Shown here one piece after another: positions 1 to 13,200 of a DNA stretch of 64,000 nucleotides. The DNA lies in contig OX359273.1 in the NCBI GenBank assembly GCA_947179155.2, forward strand, positions 17,802,875-17,866,874, given 5' to 3'. The translations under genes were made by a program, and so were the position numbers. The stretch's first letter is position 1; each line of letters opens with the position of its first letter. This DNA comes from Hedera helix (lineage: Eukaryota > Streptophyta > Magnoliopsida > Apiales > Araliaceae). The notes under the pieces are model-generated. The model saw only the letters and a list, made by a program, of their open reading frames with translations. It was not told where the DNA came from and did not search any database.

Positions 1-2360
1 TCAAATATGCGGTTTCTGATTTGACCGCACTCTTGATCTTGCATTTGAACTTCTTTCACTCTATCCAATAACGTTGGATAAGTTTCTACCATATATAACT
101 TTTCTTCCGATTTCATCGGATTTGTCACTTCTATTTCCATTCTTTCCATTTCTTTGATTAGCTCTTCTTGAGTAGTTAACATGTCCAATCTTTCTCGACG
201 CTTTCTACTTAAGGCGTCAACTACAACATTAGCTTTCCCTAGATGGAATAGAATCTCACAATCATAGTCTTTAATTAGTTCTAACCATCTTCTTTGCCTC
301 ATAATCAAATCCTTCTGAGTGAAAATATACTTCAGACTTTTGTGGTCTATGTATATTTCACATTTCTCTCCATATAGGCAATGTATCCATATTTTCAAGG
401 CAAACACCACTACTGTCAATTCCAAATCATGGGTTGGATAACCTTTCTCATAGTCCTTTAACTATCTTGATGCATACACTATGACTTTGTCGTGATGCAT
501 TAACACACAACCATGTCCTTTATGCAATGCATCACTGTACACAACAAATCCTCCTGTATCATCATGCAATGACAACACAGGTGCTTCACTTAACCTCTTC
601 TTGAGTTCTAGAAAAATCTCTTCATATTTATCTGACCAAACTCTCTTCACAGCTTTTCTCATCAAATTAGTCAAAAGTCTTGACAATTTCGAGAAATCTT
701 TAATGAATCTTTTGTAATATCCAGCTAGTCCAAGAAAACTTCGTACCTTTGTTGGTGTATTTGGTTGTTCCCAGTTTATTATTGCCTCAACTTTCGTCGG
801 ATCTACTGATATTCCTTGTTGATCAATCACGTGCCCTAAAAATTGTACCTTTTCCAACCAAAATTCACATTTAGAGAATTTTGCATACAACTTTGCTTCT
901 CTCAACTTATCCAACACTATTCTCAAGTGTTCCACATACTCTTATTGAGTCTTTGAATAAATCAAGATGTCGTCGATGAATACCACCACGAACTTGTCTA
1001 AATATTGTTTGAACACTCGATTCATCAAATTCATAAATGCAACTGGTGCATTCGTCAACCCAAAAGACATCACCAAGAACTCGTAATGACCATAATAAGT
1101 CCTAAATGTTGTCTTAGGTACATCTTCAGGTCTCACCTTCAGCTGGTGATAACAGCTCCTCAAATCTATCTTCGATAAATACTTAGCCCCTTGTAACTAA
1201 TCAAATAAATCATCGATCCTCGATAGCAAATACTTGTTCTTAACTGTCACTTTGTTCAACTCCCTGTAGTCGATATAAAGCCTTAACGGGCCATGTTTCT
1301 TCTTCACAAATAAAACTGGTGCTCCCCACGAAGACACACTAGGTTGGATATATTTCTTGTCTAGCAACTCTTGTAACTGAACCATCAATTCTTTCAACTC
1401 AACTGGGGCCATTTAGTATGGTGCCTTGGAAACTGGTGTCGTTCCCGGTACAAGGTCTATCATAAATTCGATCTCCCTGTCTAGCAGAAGACCCGACAAT
1501 TCATCTGAAAATACATCCGCATAATCTTTTAAGATGGGAATCTGACCTATTTCTGATCCCATGATCTGTGTATCAACCACATGAGCTAAATATCCCATAC
1601 ATCATTTCCTTAATAGCTTTTTGACTTACAGCATCGTCAGACAACAAGATTGTCATGGCGACTTGCTACCATAGAATACTACCTTAGACTTGGTAGGAGT
1701 CTAAAGGTTTACACACTTCTTTTAGCAATCAATCACAGTCCCATGGTTATATAACCAATCCATTCCCAGTATTACATTAAATTCTCTTAACCGAATAGGA
1801 ATTAAATCAACTAACAGGTTATGCCCTCTTATCGTCAAATAACAATCCCGATGAATATTCTCCACCTGGATTATTTCCTTATTTGCTACTTCTATACATA
1901 GCACATTCTCTAACTTTACTTGAGGCAAGTTCAATTTCTTTGTAAACTCATCAGAAATAAAGGAGCAGGTCGCCCCTGAATCAAATAATACATACGTATT
2001 TATATCATTGATATGAATAATACCTGACACCACATCATTTGATGCCACCGCATCCTGTACTGTCATGTTAAATGTTCATGCTGTCGACCTCCACAGCTGA
2101 GTAGGTCCACCAATTACCAATTTTCCACTAGAATTTCCTTTTCTTTCACTTCCTCCTTTAGCTTTCTTTTTCGGACAATCTTAATCTGATGTCCCACTTC
2201 CCCACAATAAAAATAGCCTTTGTTTGCTTTCGGCATCGGACAGTTCGGTGCAATGTACCCTTCCTAACCGCACTTGAAACATACATTCTTCCCTTTCAAT
2301 CATACCTCTGAGTGCCCCTTTTCATAATTGGGACATGGCTCCATCTTCTTCTTTGGTTCC
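1..2360 (-). pseudogene. Tekay-like chromovirus gag-pol fragment (element A)
   Basis: Reading leftward, this encodes the end of gag, protease, reverse transcriptase (RT) and RNase H of a Ty3/gypsy polyprotein. Gag zinc-knuckle remnants lie at about 2190-2340, where one knuckle has its His changed to Tyr and a stop inside it. The protease motif LFDSGATCSF lies within 1722-2066. RT is in pieces at 942-1598; the catalytic segment reads FIDDILIYS in 942-1163. RNase H with YSDALHKGHG lies in 462-935. Several in-frame stops separate the pieces, so it is dead. Integrase would lie left of the window. At 2360 gag is cut by the outer end of the Athila 3' LTR of element B, so B inserted into A. Assignment to the C/E family rests on close protein similarity seen by eye, for example the shared protease and RT blocks. 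Confidence 0.9.
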
Positions 2361-3619
2361 TGTTGTCCGATTTATAGATATGAAATTCACACGCAAGTAT
2401 ACGCAGTCAATCAGTAATATAGTAGTAAAAAGGATGTCGAACCCACAAGGAACAAGTAATAATAACTAATTTAACTATCAACTTTTATATTAATTCAATC
2501 CTATTTAAACTAAAGCAAATTTGAATTTTGGAATACCTAAAATTAAAACTAAAATTAAGCTAAATCACAAGAGTATATTTTCAGATAAAGAAAAGCTTTA
2601 AGATTACAATTTCCCCAATTGCATCATAATAATATCATCATCTTAATTCCAATTACTTAATAATATGGATTGTTAACTGAGATCATTTATCTATTTATTA
2701 AGCTCTGTCGATAATTAATAAAAAGATCCACTCCAATTTATAATGCTGTAATTCTATACAAAATACCTTGAAACAGACTCATTAAGATTAAACTCTCAAT
2801 ATGTTACGTGTGGCATATATGTATCTTCCTCCTACACATTATCATGATACTCCTCCTAGAAAAAATAACCAAAGTCACACGTTATTATACCCAGATCTGT
2901 TCCTAGATTTCCTCTTTCAATTCCATCTACAAAATCAAATAACTGCTGATTAGACAATTATAATTCATGCACAAGTATAACAACCAATCCAATAACTGAT
3001 CAAATAATTGAAACTAAGATGAATTAATTAAAGTTCAAACAAAGGTTCCATAGTAATCTCAAGGAAGAATCTAGTTACACATCATAATGAAAACCATCAT
3101 CATATTAATATAGAAAATCATTCAAAGAACAAAAGTTAGGGTAAAGGAAATAGAATAAACTCTGTCAAATCCAAGCTGTCTCCTTAACCTTCACTTCTAG
3201 CTTCTATGCTCTTCCTTGATCAATCTTCAAGTCTCCTTATGTTAGATCCAATTCTTGTTCTCTATATCTGATTATGTGCTTCTGTCTATTGTCAAATCTC
3301 CCTAGAACTCCCTTTTAAATAATCGCAACATCATACTTCCTAACTGGGCTTGGATTCTGCAACGCAACAACTGGGCCAATTGAAGTCACCGGACTGGGCC
3401 CCGGCGCAATCTCCACATTATAACACTGTACCCCGGCGCAGTGTACTGTTCCATAATTACCAAATTGCCATTAATTAGCTTATTTCCTGTTTTGACCTCC
3501 CGAAGCCATTTCCTGTAAAATGATCATATAAACAAGTAAAATAAAACTAAAAACACTTAAAGACAACAAATAATTAAGCCTAAAAGTACTTAATTCGTAG
3601 GTATGAAACCCACTCATCA
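2361..3619 (-). repeat. 3' LTR of Athila element B (1259 bp)
   Basis: On the minus strand it starts TGATGAGTGGGTTTCATACC at 3619 and ends in GGACAACA at 2361, with TG...CA termini. It matches the F1 5' LTR (56300-57564) across its length, including the terminal block with AAATCGGACAACA. It contains two GC-rich motifs at about 3391-3450 in otherwise AT-rich sequence. A TATTTAAAA-like box near 3318-3326 (minus) is a weak promoter candidate. The next 5 bases outside (2356-2360) are GTTCC; the matching duplication cannot be checked because the other end of B is missing. Confidence 0.92.
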
Positions 3620-4745
3620 AATACCACCAAACCCAAAGCTTTACATGTCCTCAAGCAAAAATACTACCAGTAAAATAAAGATAACTAACTATTCTAACTC
3701 ACATAAATGCAAATGCATGCTATCTAATGTCTCGAGCACAAATCAACATAATCCATAAAGATCAAGCCTCAAAGATCATAAATAACAAGTCAACCAAACT
3801 TCAAATTCACGCCTATTCCAAAATCCAACATATCACCAATTTCATTTCACCCTTGACCCTTTCGTGTGTGTGTGAATTTAACATATCAAACCAGTCATCA
3901 TTCTAACACAACTTACGAATACAAGTTACTAGTTCTATTACCCCTATTTACACTTGTCTTCTCATTTTTCTATTCATTTTCTTTATTTAACGAGTGCGTT
4001 TTAAGCTCCATCTCGTATATGACTAACTCAGCATGTGCAATGTCCATTTTTTCGTAGGCTTTTCAAAATTACCCATGTAGCGAACTTTCTACCAGTTACT
4101 CCCAAGCCAAATGGCTTTAGGGCACTAAGTGTAGAGACACTCCTAAGGGCTTACTTGTTCGAGCAATAGAGGCCACGAAAACAGACTAGCTAAGTTTTTT
4201 TTCCTCATATATGTCTATGGTCATTTCTTTCCATATGATTTATGTTTCCAACAAATGATAGAGGTTATCTAAATCTTTACGAGCACCTACTTCACAAAAG
4301 TTGAATCAAAACTTAACTGGCTTAATACATTGAATACGTGTAATTAAGATCCAAGGGTCCCAAACTCAACAAAATCAGCGAATGCGTAAAATTTTAAACT
4401 TTAACGATCCTTATCTGTCTTGTAAAAATTATTAGATAATGTATCATAGTTTTATCATTGGCCTTCATTAAATTTCATGCATTAATTCAATGTTTAAGCG
4501 TTCATAAATGCAATAATATATGATTCCTATATGCAAATATTTTTGTGATTTTAATTTTTTAATTTTTTTATTCTATCTATATAAATGCACACAAACTATA
4601 TCATGTAACAAACTAAAAAGAATAAGCAAAATAAATATAATACGCAGAATGCATAATGTTACCTTACCCCCAAACTCAAATTAAACAATGTCCTCATTGA
4701 AAAATAGAAATAAATACTGGAAAACGAGAAACTGCCCTTGATTAG
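3620..4745 (-). other. Athila B interval between ORF2 and 3' LTR
   Basis: Non-coding, AT-rich stretch of 1.1 kb. Immediately before the LTR the minus strand reads GGGTTTGGTGGTATT, which sits where the polypurine tract should be and resembles the G-rich primer of Athila elements, but it is not a clean purine run. I see no other gene or signal; short open frames here have no recognisable content. Confidence 0.6.
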
Positions 4746-5941
4746 TTAAGCGTCAGACTCGACCTCATCGTACTCAGTGTTCTTTGGAGCAGTATCATCA
4801 TCTGACTCTGGTGGTGGATATTTTGGCAACAGGGGAGGAGGGGGAATCTGATACGCAGAACCATTTAGGTTTAGCTGAGCCAACATTGCTGCCAATGTAG
4901 AGGTGCAAGTATAGGTGTAAGCATGCATAGCATCTTGGCGCTCCGCGAGTCGCTCATTATGACGAAACACCTCATCAACTTGAAGATATGTTCTCCTTTA
5001 TAATTGGCGTATGGCTCGGCTGGACCGTGGCTCAGCAGCATCATGTTCAGGACTTACGGGTGCATCATCAGGATGAGGTGCCGATTGATGCGGCAAAATA
5101 AAACGTAAACAACGCGGGTGGGACTCTCCCCCTCCCAAACTTTGTAGCGTGCAATCAAACTATTATCGAGGAGAGTCGTTGGTGGTTGTACTGGTTCAGC
5201 TGCCCCCCACCGTACTCCAGCTTGTTTACATAATGCGGTAATGAGGGACGGGTATGATAATCCTCCTGACATTTCCCCTTTCAACTGTTTTCTTATCGAT
5301 GATACAATAACACCCCCGACATCAGTTGGCAAATCGGTGATGATAGCATATAATAGAACAGCGCGATCCCTTTTCACGTGACTCACATGCGTACATGGCA
5401 GTAATTTGGCACACAAGAATGCGTACCAAATCTTGCTATATCGATTCAAAACGTTGAACGAAAATGATGACAACTTTCCAGTATATATATTGATTTTCCA
5501 TTTCGTGCCCAGATGACAAAGATCATGGATAATCAGTCCATAATTTGGGGTCCCTATGGCAGCATATTGATAAATATCTGGCGCCCGCAAATTATAATAT
5601 TCATTAATCGTGACCTTGCTGAATGACACTAACTGACCTCGGACCATTACCTCACAGTCTAGCGTATTTAAAGCATTGGCATAGAACTCCTTTACGATAG
5701 TCGTAACTGCCAGATCCGAGTGAACCGTAAATGTTTGCCAACCAAGCCCCACAAGCATCTCACACATCTCACCATCCTCCAATTGGTCCGGTCACAGCCC
5801 TCGTTCTGGAATAAACGCCCTTCCAACTAAGATGTGATTAAACTTATCCTCTACCTTTGCCTCTGCACTGATAAATTTCTTCCGATTAAACGGCCGAGGT
5901 GTAGTTGATGAACCTTATCCCCGTTGGCATTTCAGAGCCAT
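4746..5941 (-). pseudogene. Athila ORF2 (envelope-position ORF), decayed
   Basis: An ORF of about 400 codons between pol and the 3' LTR, the place of the so-called env-like ORF of Athila elements. Starting from the ATG at 5939-5941 it is broken by at least two stops (near 5917 and 5788), then runs open from 5782 to 5054, shifts frame, and ends at 4746. The main block (242 residues) contains GWQTFTVHSD, VKEFYANALN and KTINEYYNLRAPDIY-like text (here VTINEYYNL), typical of the widespread plant-transposon protein family found in this position. The C-terminal part is acidic and Pro-rich (PPPPLLPKYPPPE). I see no convincing signal peptide or transmembrane span, so envelope function is not supported. 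F1 lacks this ORF. Confidence 0.75.
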
Positions 5942-6997
5942 ATAACCACAATATCAAAGTCGATGCTCTTCAACTCCGGTACAAGTCCAAATTAGTTGCT
6001 CAATTTATCCCTCTAAAACTCAAACTGAACGACTTCCTCTTTGGGGCAAAGTATCAAACAGGTGGTGTGCAGCTCAATTTCCCCCAAACTTAAGATGAAT
6101 TTGTAATCAGAATTAACCCCCACCTATTGGCAATCCATAAAATACTTCCCTAGCTCCGGTCACACCACCCAAACCACCAGTGCTCTTCTAGTGACCAACA
6201 CAAACCACTCGAATGGATGATTGAAGCTCCAACTGAGTAGTTTACTGGAAGCCCCAATGTATGTAGACGAATCGTGATCACAGCTCACCCGTTTGGCGAA
6301 GAAGTTCGGATGGAGAACTGTGAAATGGGTTATGTAATGTGAGGTTTGTCAGTTGAAAAGGATGGTATGGCAGATTTGGTGCGAGGAATAGCGTTTTGAA
6401 GTGATAGAAAGACAATCCGAGCTGTTGAGAGAAGGGAAGTTAGAGTTTAGATTTTATGGGGGTGTAAAATATGTATTCTGATCGGGCGTGAGTTTTATTT
6501 TTAAAAACTAAAAATCGAACATTACGCCAGGGCATAGTGAATTGGCCTATAAATCGCACCAGGGCGCAGTCAAACTGAAGGGATTTCGCTGGGGGCGAAC
6601 TATAAAGGCGCCGGGGCGGAATGAAAACTGCAAGCTTTTCGCTGGGGGTGAACTCTGATCTCGTCGGGGCTCAGTACTACACCAGGGCACAATTAAGCCA
6701 TATAAACTTCTCGCTGGGGCGCAAGTACTGATTTTTGGAGAAAAAAAATTATGTTGCAATTTTCTGACTTCTGAGCTCTATAATCATCTTTTATAGCTGC
6801 AATGAGATAAAATTCACAAGAATTAGTGAAGCTCACATAAGAATTTCCCTCCTAAGCTAGAAATTTATTATTTCCTAAAAATTGAATAAATTAACCCAAA
6901 AAATGTCTAAAAATAAATAAAAACAAAATGCATTAAACGTTAAACTATGGTTGGGTTGCCTCCCAATGAGTTCTTGATTTAGAGTCTTTCAGCCTAA
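5942..6997 (-). other. Athila B spacer between pol and ORF2
   Basis: About 1.06 kb without coding potential on the minus strand. It follows the pol stop (6998-7000) and carries the GC-rich degenerate repeat described separately at 6520-6725. The equivalent region of F1 (61829-62640) keeps the same order: pol stop, a conserved block around GGGAGGCAACCCAACC, then the GC-rich repeats. Confidence 0.7.
6520..6725 (-). repeat. GC-rich degenerate repeat, about 50-bp period (Athila B)
   Basis: At least eight imperfect copies of GCGCCCC(A/G)GCG-type cores (minus orientation), at about 6524, 6555, 6587, 6607, 6639, 6662, 6681 and 6712. Cores alternate between a GCCCCGGCG form and a GCCCCCAGCGA form, so the higher-order unit is near 50 bp. 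The same array occurs at 62111-62310 in F1. Several copies here have decayed by G/C to A/T changes, for example GGGCATAG for GGGCGCAG. Confidence 0.8.
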
Positions 6998-9900
6998 CTA
7001 TCTCCTTTCGCTTTAGTAGGATCTGCAAGGGTTACTGAGGTCCGCTGATGATCTATGTTGCCGCCCCAATAATGCTTTAGCCTTTGCCCATTAACCTGAA
7101 CGTTTGCTGAGAATGTGGGTCAATAACTTTGATCGCTCCATATGGGAAGACATTAGTTATTGTAAATGGTATGGACCATCTGATTTTCAACTTTCCTAGA
7201 AAAAGCTTGAGTTTTGAATTGAATAACAACACAAATTGGCCCAGTTCGAATGTCCGCTCAACAATGCGCTTGTCATGCTTCTTTTTGACTTTCTCCTTAT
7301 ACAATTTGGCTTTTTCATATGTATGCATTCTAAATTCATCCATTTCATTCAATTGCAAGAGACTCTTTTCTCCTACTGCTTGGGACTCAAAATTTAGCTT
7401 CTTTATCGCCCAATATGCATTATGCTCCAATTCTACTGGGAGATGACATGCTTTTCCATAGACGTGTCTATATGCAGACATGTCTATTGGAGTTTTGTAA
7501 TCAGTGCAGTATGCCCAAAGAGCCTCGTCAAACTTGCTGGACCAATCTTTGTGGGTCGGGTTAACAATCTTTTCCATAATCTGTTTGACCTCTTTGTTGG
7601 TAATCTCAGCTTGTCCACTCGTCTGCGGGTGATATGTCGTCGCAACTTTATGTCGTACTCCATACTTAGTGAGAAGAGCGGCAAAATATTTGTTGCAGAA
7701 ATGTGACCCCTATCACTAATTATAGCTCTTGGTGTTCTGAATCTTGTAAAAATGTTCTTACGCAAGAAATTTAGAACAACCTTGGCATCATTAATAGGTA
7801 AAGTCACTGCTTCCACCCACTTGGAGACGTAGTCCACCCCCACTAAGATATACTTGTTATTGAATGATGATTGGAACGTTCCCATGAAGTCAATCCCCCA
7901 TATGTTAAATATTTCCACTTCCAGTATTATGTTTAAAGGTATCTCCTGCCGACTTGATATGTTGCCAATCCTTTGGCATTTATCACACCTCTTACCGAAT
8001 TCATGAGCATCTTTGAAAATTTTAGGGCAATAGAACCCAGATTGGAGAATCTTTGCAGCTGTTCTATCACTTCCATAGTGACCTCCATAGAGAGATGAGT
8101 GGCAGTGTTGTAGAATACTTTCGATTTCCTCCTTAGCCACACATCTTCTTAACATCTGGTCAGCACATTGTCGGAAAAGAAAACGTTCGTCCCACAAATA
8201 TTGCTTGACATCATGTAGAAACCTCTTTTTCTGCTAATAGCTCTAGTCATAGGGAAGTACACCATTGATGATGTAATTGACGTAATCCGCATACCAAGGA
8301 GTTTATTTTGCTACATAGAATAACTTCTCGTCGGGGAAGGCCTCATTTATCAACACTCCATCTCTTTCGTTTTGTTGTGAATTTTCCAGTCTAGAGAGAT
8401 GGTCTGCTACTTGGTTCTCGGATCCCTTCCAATCCCGAATCTCAAGGTCAAATTCCTGAAGTAGAAGAATCCAACGGATCAACCTTAGTTTGGCATCCTT
8501 CTTAGAGATGAGATACTTTATCGCATAGTGGTCTGTAAACACGATCACCTTTGTCCCAATCAAATAATCTCAAAATTTGACGAAGGCGAAGACCACTGCT
8601 AGTAATTCCTTCTCCGTCATGGTGTAGTTCAATTGGGCATTTGTTAGAGTTTTTCTAGCATAGTAAATGGCGTGAAATACATTTTCCTTGCGTTGGCCTA
8701 AAACTGCTCTAACTGCATAGTCGCTAGCATCACACATAAGCTCGAACAGTAGACTCCAATCCGGTGCAACTATTATCGGTGCACTTATTAGTTTTTTCTT
8801 TAAAATCTGAAATGCATCATGTCACTTTGTAGAGAACTTAAATGGAACATCTTTTTCGAGTAAAGCACACAGTGGCTTTGTGATCTTGGAGAAATCCTTA
8901 ATAAAATGTCGATAAAAGCCTGCATGTCCCAAGAAACTACAAATTCCCTTCACAGAAGTCGGTGCTGGTAGATTTTCAATCATCTCGATATTCGCCTTGT
9001 CCACTTCTATTTCACTAGCAGACACCTTATGTCCCAAGATGATTCCTTCTTACACCATGAAGTGACACTTCTCCTAATTAAGCACCAAATTTGTTTCTAC
9101 ACACCTCTTGAGAACCAATATCAGATTTGCTAAGCATAGATCAAAATTATCACCAAAGACTGAGAAATAGTCCATAAAAAATTCCAAATTCAGCTCCACC
9201 ATATTAGAAAAGATCACCTTCATACATCATTGAAATGTCGCTGGTGCATTGCAAAGCCCAAAAGACATCCTCCGGAAGGCAAATGTTCTATATGGGCATG
9301 TGAATGTCGTCTTTTCTTGATCCTTAGAGGCTATGGCAATTTGATTGTAGCCCGAATAGCCATCCAACAGATAGTAAAATGGATGGCCCGCCAATCTATC
9401 TAGCATCTGATCAATAAAGGGAAACAAAAAATGATCTTTGCGAGTTGCTTTGTTCAATTTTTGATAATCCATACAGACTCGCCAACCTGTTATCGTCCTT
9501 GTTAGAATTAACTCGTTGTTCTCATTGGCTACTACTGTGATGCCTCCTTTCTTCGGTACACATTGTACCGGACTAACCCACGAACTATCTGATATGGGAT
9601 AGATGACACACGCATCCAACCATTTGATAATCTCTTTTTTTATGACTTCCTTCAAGATTGGATTCAGCCTTCATTGTTGCTCTATAACTGGTTTGACATC
9701 CTCCTCTAACAATAACTTGTGCATACATAGCGATGGGCTTATTCCCTTTATATCCACTATAGTCCAACCAATGGTAGTTTTAAATTCTCGTAATACTCTT
9801 AACAATTTTCTCTCTTGTAACTCATCGAGTGAAGCAGAACTAATCACTAGTAAAGAAGAAAAATCCCCCAAGTAAGAATACCTCAAATGGTTTGGCAACT

Positions 9901-11622
9901 GTTTCAGCTCCAGCACGGGTGGTTCTTCTACGGATGACTTCTCATGGATATTTGATTTCTCAGAATGCTCAAATGGCTCATATTGTTTCCCAACCTGTAT
10001 GAGTGGTGTAGATGCATTCAATAGCTGTACAAACTCAAGTGGGGCAGGAAAATCTACGGCTTTAGGATTAACTAAGGTTGTTCCAAGTGGATATGCATGA
10101 AAGTTAACTTCCAGAAACTTCATCCACTGCTACCTCTAACCAATCAACTCTGAAACACTATTCCGCCTCCTTTCAGAACTTCATGGCATTGAACATGCTA
10201 AATGTGACTTCTTGATCATGGACCCTCATCGTGCTCCCCTTTTTGCACGTCGATCGAGGTTCTTCCCATTGCCAAAAATGGACGTCCAAGTATAATCAGA
10301 ATTTCTTTGTCCTCCTCAAAATCCAATACTATGAAATCTGTCGGAAAGATGAACTTATCAACTTTCACCAATATATCATCCACTATTTCTCTTGGATAAG
10401 TCAATGACCTGTCTGCTAACTTTAGAGTGACATTGGTCGGCTTCACTTCTCTCAAACCCAACTGTTGATAGATAGACAATGGTATCAGATTAATACTGGC
10501 CCTCAAGTCACACAAGGCTTTCCCAAATAACTTGTCACCAATAGTACATGGTATCGTGAAACTGCTTGGATCTTTAAGTTTGGGTGGTAACTTTTTCTGT
10601 AGAATGGCACTACATTCCTCCGTTAGTGCGACTGTCTCAAAATCTTCCAATTTTCTCTTCCTAGACAGAATCTCCTTTATGAATTTAACATAGTTTGGCA
10701 TTTGTTCTAGAGCATCCGCAAAAGGTATATTGATTTGAAACTTTTTGAACACCTTTAGAAATTTTGAAAATTATTTGTCTGCCTTACCCTTTTGGAGTCA
10801 CTTTGGAAATGGAACTGGTGGTACATAAGAGTTTAGCTTGACTCCTTCAAATTTCTCCACAGTCTTCTCCTATTTCCTTGTAAAATCCCCATCTCCACTG
10901 ACCTTCTGTTCAACTTTGTAATCATCATCTTGTGGCTGCTTTGATTTCTCTTCCACTGTGTCAGATAATTCTTTCCCACTGCTCGTTACCATCTCCCCTT
11001 GGATTATTCTCAGTATCACTTGGTAAAGAACCTTGAGGTCGGTTATTTAAAGCACTATGGATCTGACTCATCTGATTTTTGAGATTCCTTATCGGAGCTG
11101 CTTGATTTTTTGTAGTTACATCAAATTGATTTGCCAACCTTGCTAACAGATCCTCCACTCATGATAACTTATCGGGTTGTTGGGGTTGTTGATTTTGGAA
11201 TCCGTTGTATATGATTATCGTGGAGCTTGAGCCTGAGGTTGTGCCTGATTATTGCTCTAAGCAAATTTTGCGTGGTTCCTCCATCCAGGATTGTAATTGT
11301 TTGCATTATTGTCATATTGTTGCTGCCTGTTTTGATTTCCACCAAACTGCACGAATTCTGAATTAATTGCACATTGCTCTATTAAGTGATCTCCTGCACA
11401 AATCTTACATACTATCTCTATCTGATTCTTCCACATTCCCATAGCGTCTATTTTCTTTTACATGATAGAAAAATGTGTTGTCGCTTGTGCCGACAAAGCT
11501 ATCATAAGATCCACATCATAAATACCTGTTGCCCTTGACTGATGAGTTCTAGCTGTGGGTCATTGATAGTTATTTGCCGCCATATTTTCAAGCAGGTTGT
11601 ACGCTTCCTCACAGTTCTTGCC
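6998..11622 (-). pseudogene. Athila B gag-pol, inactivated
   Basis: Reading leftward from 11622: gag C-terminal part with knuckle CKICAGDHLIEQC near 11400; protease around 10500-10560; RT 9660-9060; RNase H 9040-8300; integrase 8197-7080; stop at 6998-7000. The frame is broken many times. Key residues are damaged: the protease motif reads DLRAS where F1 has DLGAS, and the RT catalytic block reads FMDY (codons at 9167-9175) instead of FMDD. The integrase zinc region HCHSSLYGGHYG and the IDFMG block survive, but the frame shifts after ISDRG. The gag N-terminus is missing because element C begins at 11623. It is useful as the reference for what F1 has lost: 8488-9691 spans the RT/RNase H segment deleted there. 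Confidence 0.9.
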
Positions 11623-12074
11623 TGTAATGACCACGAATTCCATTAGACATTTTAATTATAATTAATATATAATTAACAATGAATTTTAAATTTTTTACTA
11701 ATTAATGGTGCATTAGATAATTAAATAGATGTACTTATGCATGTGTATATTTATTTAAGGATTGAAAGCAAAGTGTTTAATTAATTAAAGCAAATCTAAT
11801 TGGATTATATTTTTAAATCCAAATGAGTTGATAAACTAGGTCAAAGATATAAACCTAGTAGCCCATATAATTAATTTAATTACTAGTCCATATAATTAAT
11901 TAAACAAGCCCAATGCTTATTTTAATTAAATGTAGCATAGTTATTTAAATGCTAGCCCAATGTGTTATTTAAATTGAGCCCAAACCAATTCAATGCATGG
12001 GCCCAATATATTTAATTTCTAAGTCCAACATGGAGCCCAATAGGAAGTCAACAATTGGTCAACAATTGAACACA

Positions 12075-12076
12075 TG

Positions 12077-12158
<82 letters not shown>
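12075..12158. repeat. (TA)n(TG)n microsatellite in LTR
   Basis: About 9 TA units followed by about 31 uninterrupted TG units. In the 3' LTR of the same element the corresponding position (from about 21640) is pure (TA)n with no TG part, so the tract changed after insertion. Confidence 0.97.
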
Positions 12159-12159
<1 letters not shown>

Positions 12160-12398
12160 ACATTAAAGCATGAAAAATAAATCAAAAATGGTGCCAAAAA
12201 TGGCACTATGGTCGGTCATGAGGGGCCCCACTTGGGGGGTTGCTTGATTTGCTAGATTGTTTCTTTTACACATTAGATCAAAGTTGGCCAACAACCCTAG
12301 TCAATCAATTGGTCATTCAATGGAATAGTAATCCTAATTAACATTAAATTCACCAACATAGCTTGATTAAGTGAATTAATGCTAGGTTAGTGAATGGC

Positions 12399-12406
12399 TA
12401 TAAATA
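12399..12406 (+). promoter_or_regulatory. Probable LTR TATA box
   Basis: TATAAATA in the context GGCTATAAATAAGAC is a near-perfect plant TATA box. It lies about 780 bp into the LTR, as expected for the U3/R boundary. The transcription start would be about 30 bp downstream. Confidence 0.7.
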
Positions 12407-13200
12407 AGACACTCCACACACTTGGTTTGGTTGTTAGTTCATTTGATGTTTCGCTAGAAAGAAAAATAGGGAGCATTTGTGAGCATTTGAGAGAAAACAC
12501 CTAAGTGTTGAGAGAAAAAGCTAGAGCTAGTGCTTGGTAGATGTCCAATAACCTCATAACATACTTTGGTAGGAGAAGAAGAAGGGCATCTAAGACCTCA
12601 AGGTTTAAAAGTGTTTTATCTCTTCTTAAATTTTATTTTTGTAATCTAGAATGATTTTGAACGGTTAAAATCTATTTTTAACCGATCAAAACTCATTTTG
12701 CTAGTCTAGAAGTATTTAACTATGTAATATATGTATATTCATAGCTCTATGTGTTTATGACATGATTTGGTATGTGAAAAATGCATAAAAGTTGTAGAAA
12801 TGTTCATAACACATTTTATCGGTAAAACCCTAACGATACATGTTGTCTTTGATGTTGTATTTTGAAATGTACAAATAAAAAATTTGATTTTTATTGCTAG
12901 AAATCTAGATCTATGAGTTTTAAGGAAAAACCATTTTGGAACTTTTCAAAAATATTGAATAACGAAGAAGTTATAGCTTTTACCGAAAATGATGTCGTTT
13001 TTAAACCCTAAGTGGTTCGATCCATAAATTAACATTTTCAAAAAGACGATCGAACCATGGAATATTGTAAAACAAAAAGTTAGGAATACATCAACACTGA
13101 TTTGGTGTTATTTGGATGTGTAGATTTCATTTTATCAATGTTTGATCAAAGAGTATCAAAACTGTCAAAAAAAATAATCAAAAGTGGGCAACATTCTGCA

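Larger units (their letters stand above)
2361..11622 (-). mobile_element. Athila-lineage Ty3/gypsy element B, 5'-truncated
   Basis: A minus-strand Athila element inserted in element A. In its own orientation it runs from a truncated gag (11622) through pol (to 6998), a GC-rich repeat tract, ORF2 (5941-4746) and a 3' LTR (3619-2361). Gag, protease, integrase and LTR ends match F1 at 56300-62867 in order and sequence, and B still has the RT/RNase H segment that F1 lacks. The 5' LTR and gag N-terminus are absent because chromovirus C begins at 11623 inside gag. The displaced 5' part of B is not seen elsewhere in the window. Confidence 0.9.

Noticed and set aside
4746..5941. Viral envelope glycoprotein in Athila B ORF2.
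   Set aside because: No signal peptide, transmembrane span or glycoprotein hallmark is visible; only the position resembles an env gene.
5905..6093. 62-codon plus-strand open frame.
   Set aside because: It is antisense to the start of Athila ORF2 and has no independent support.
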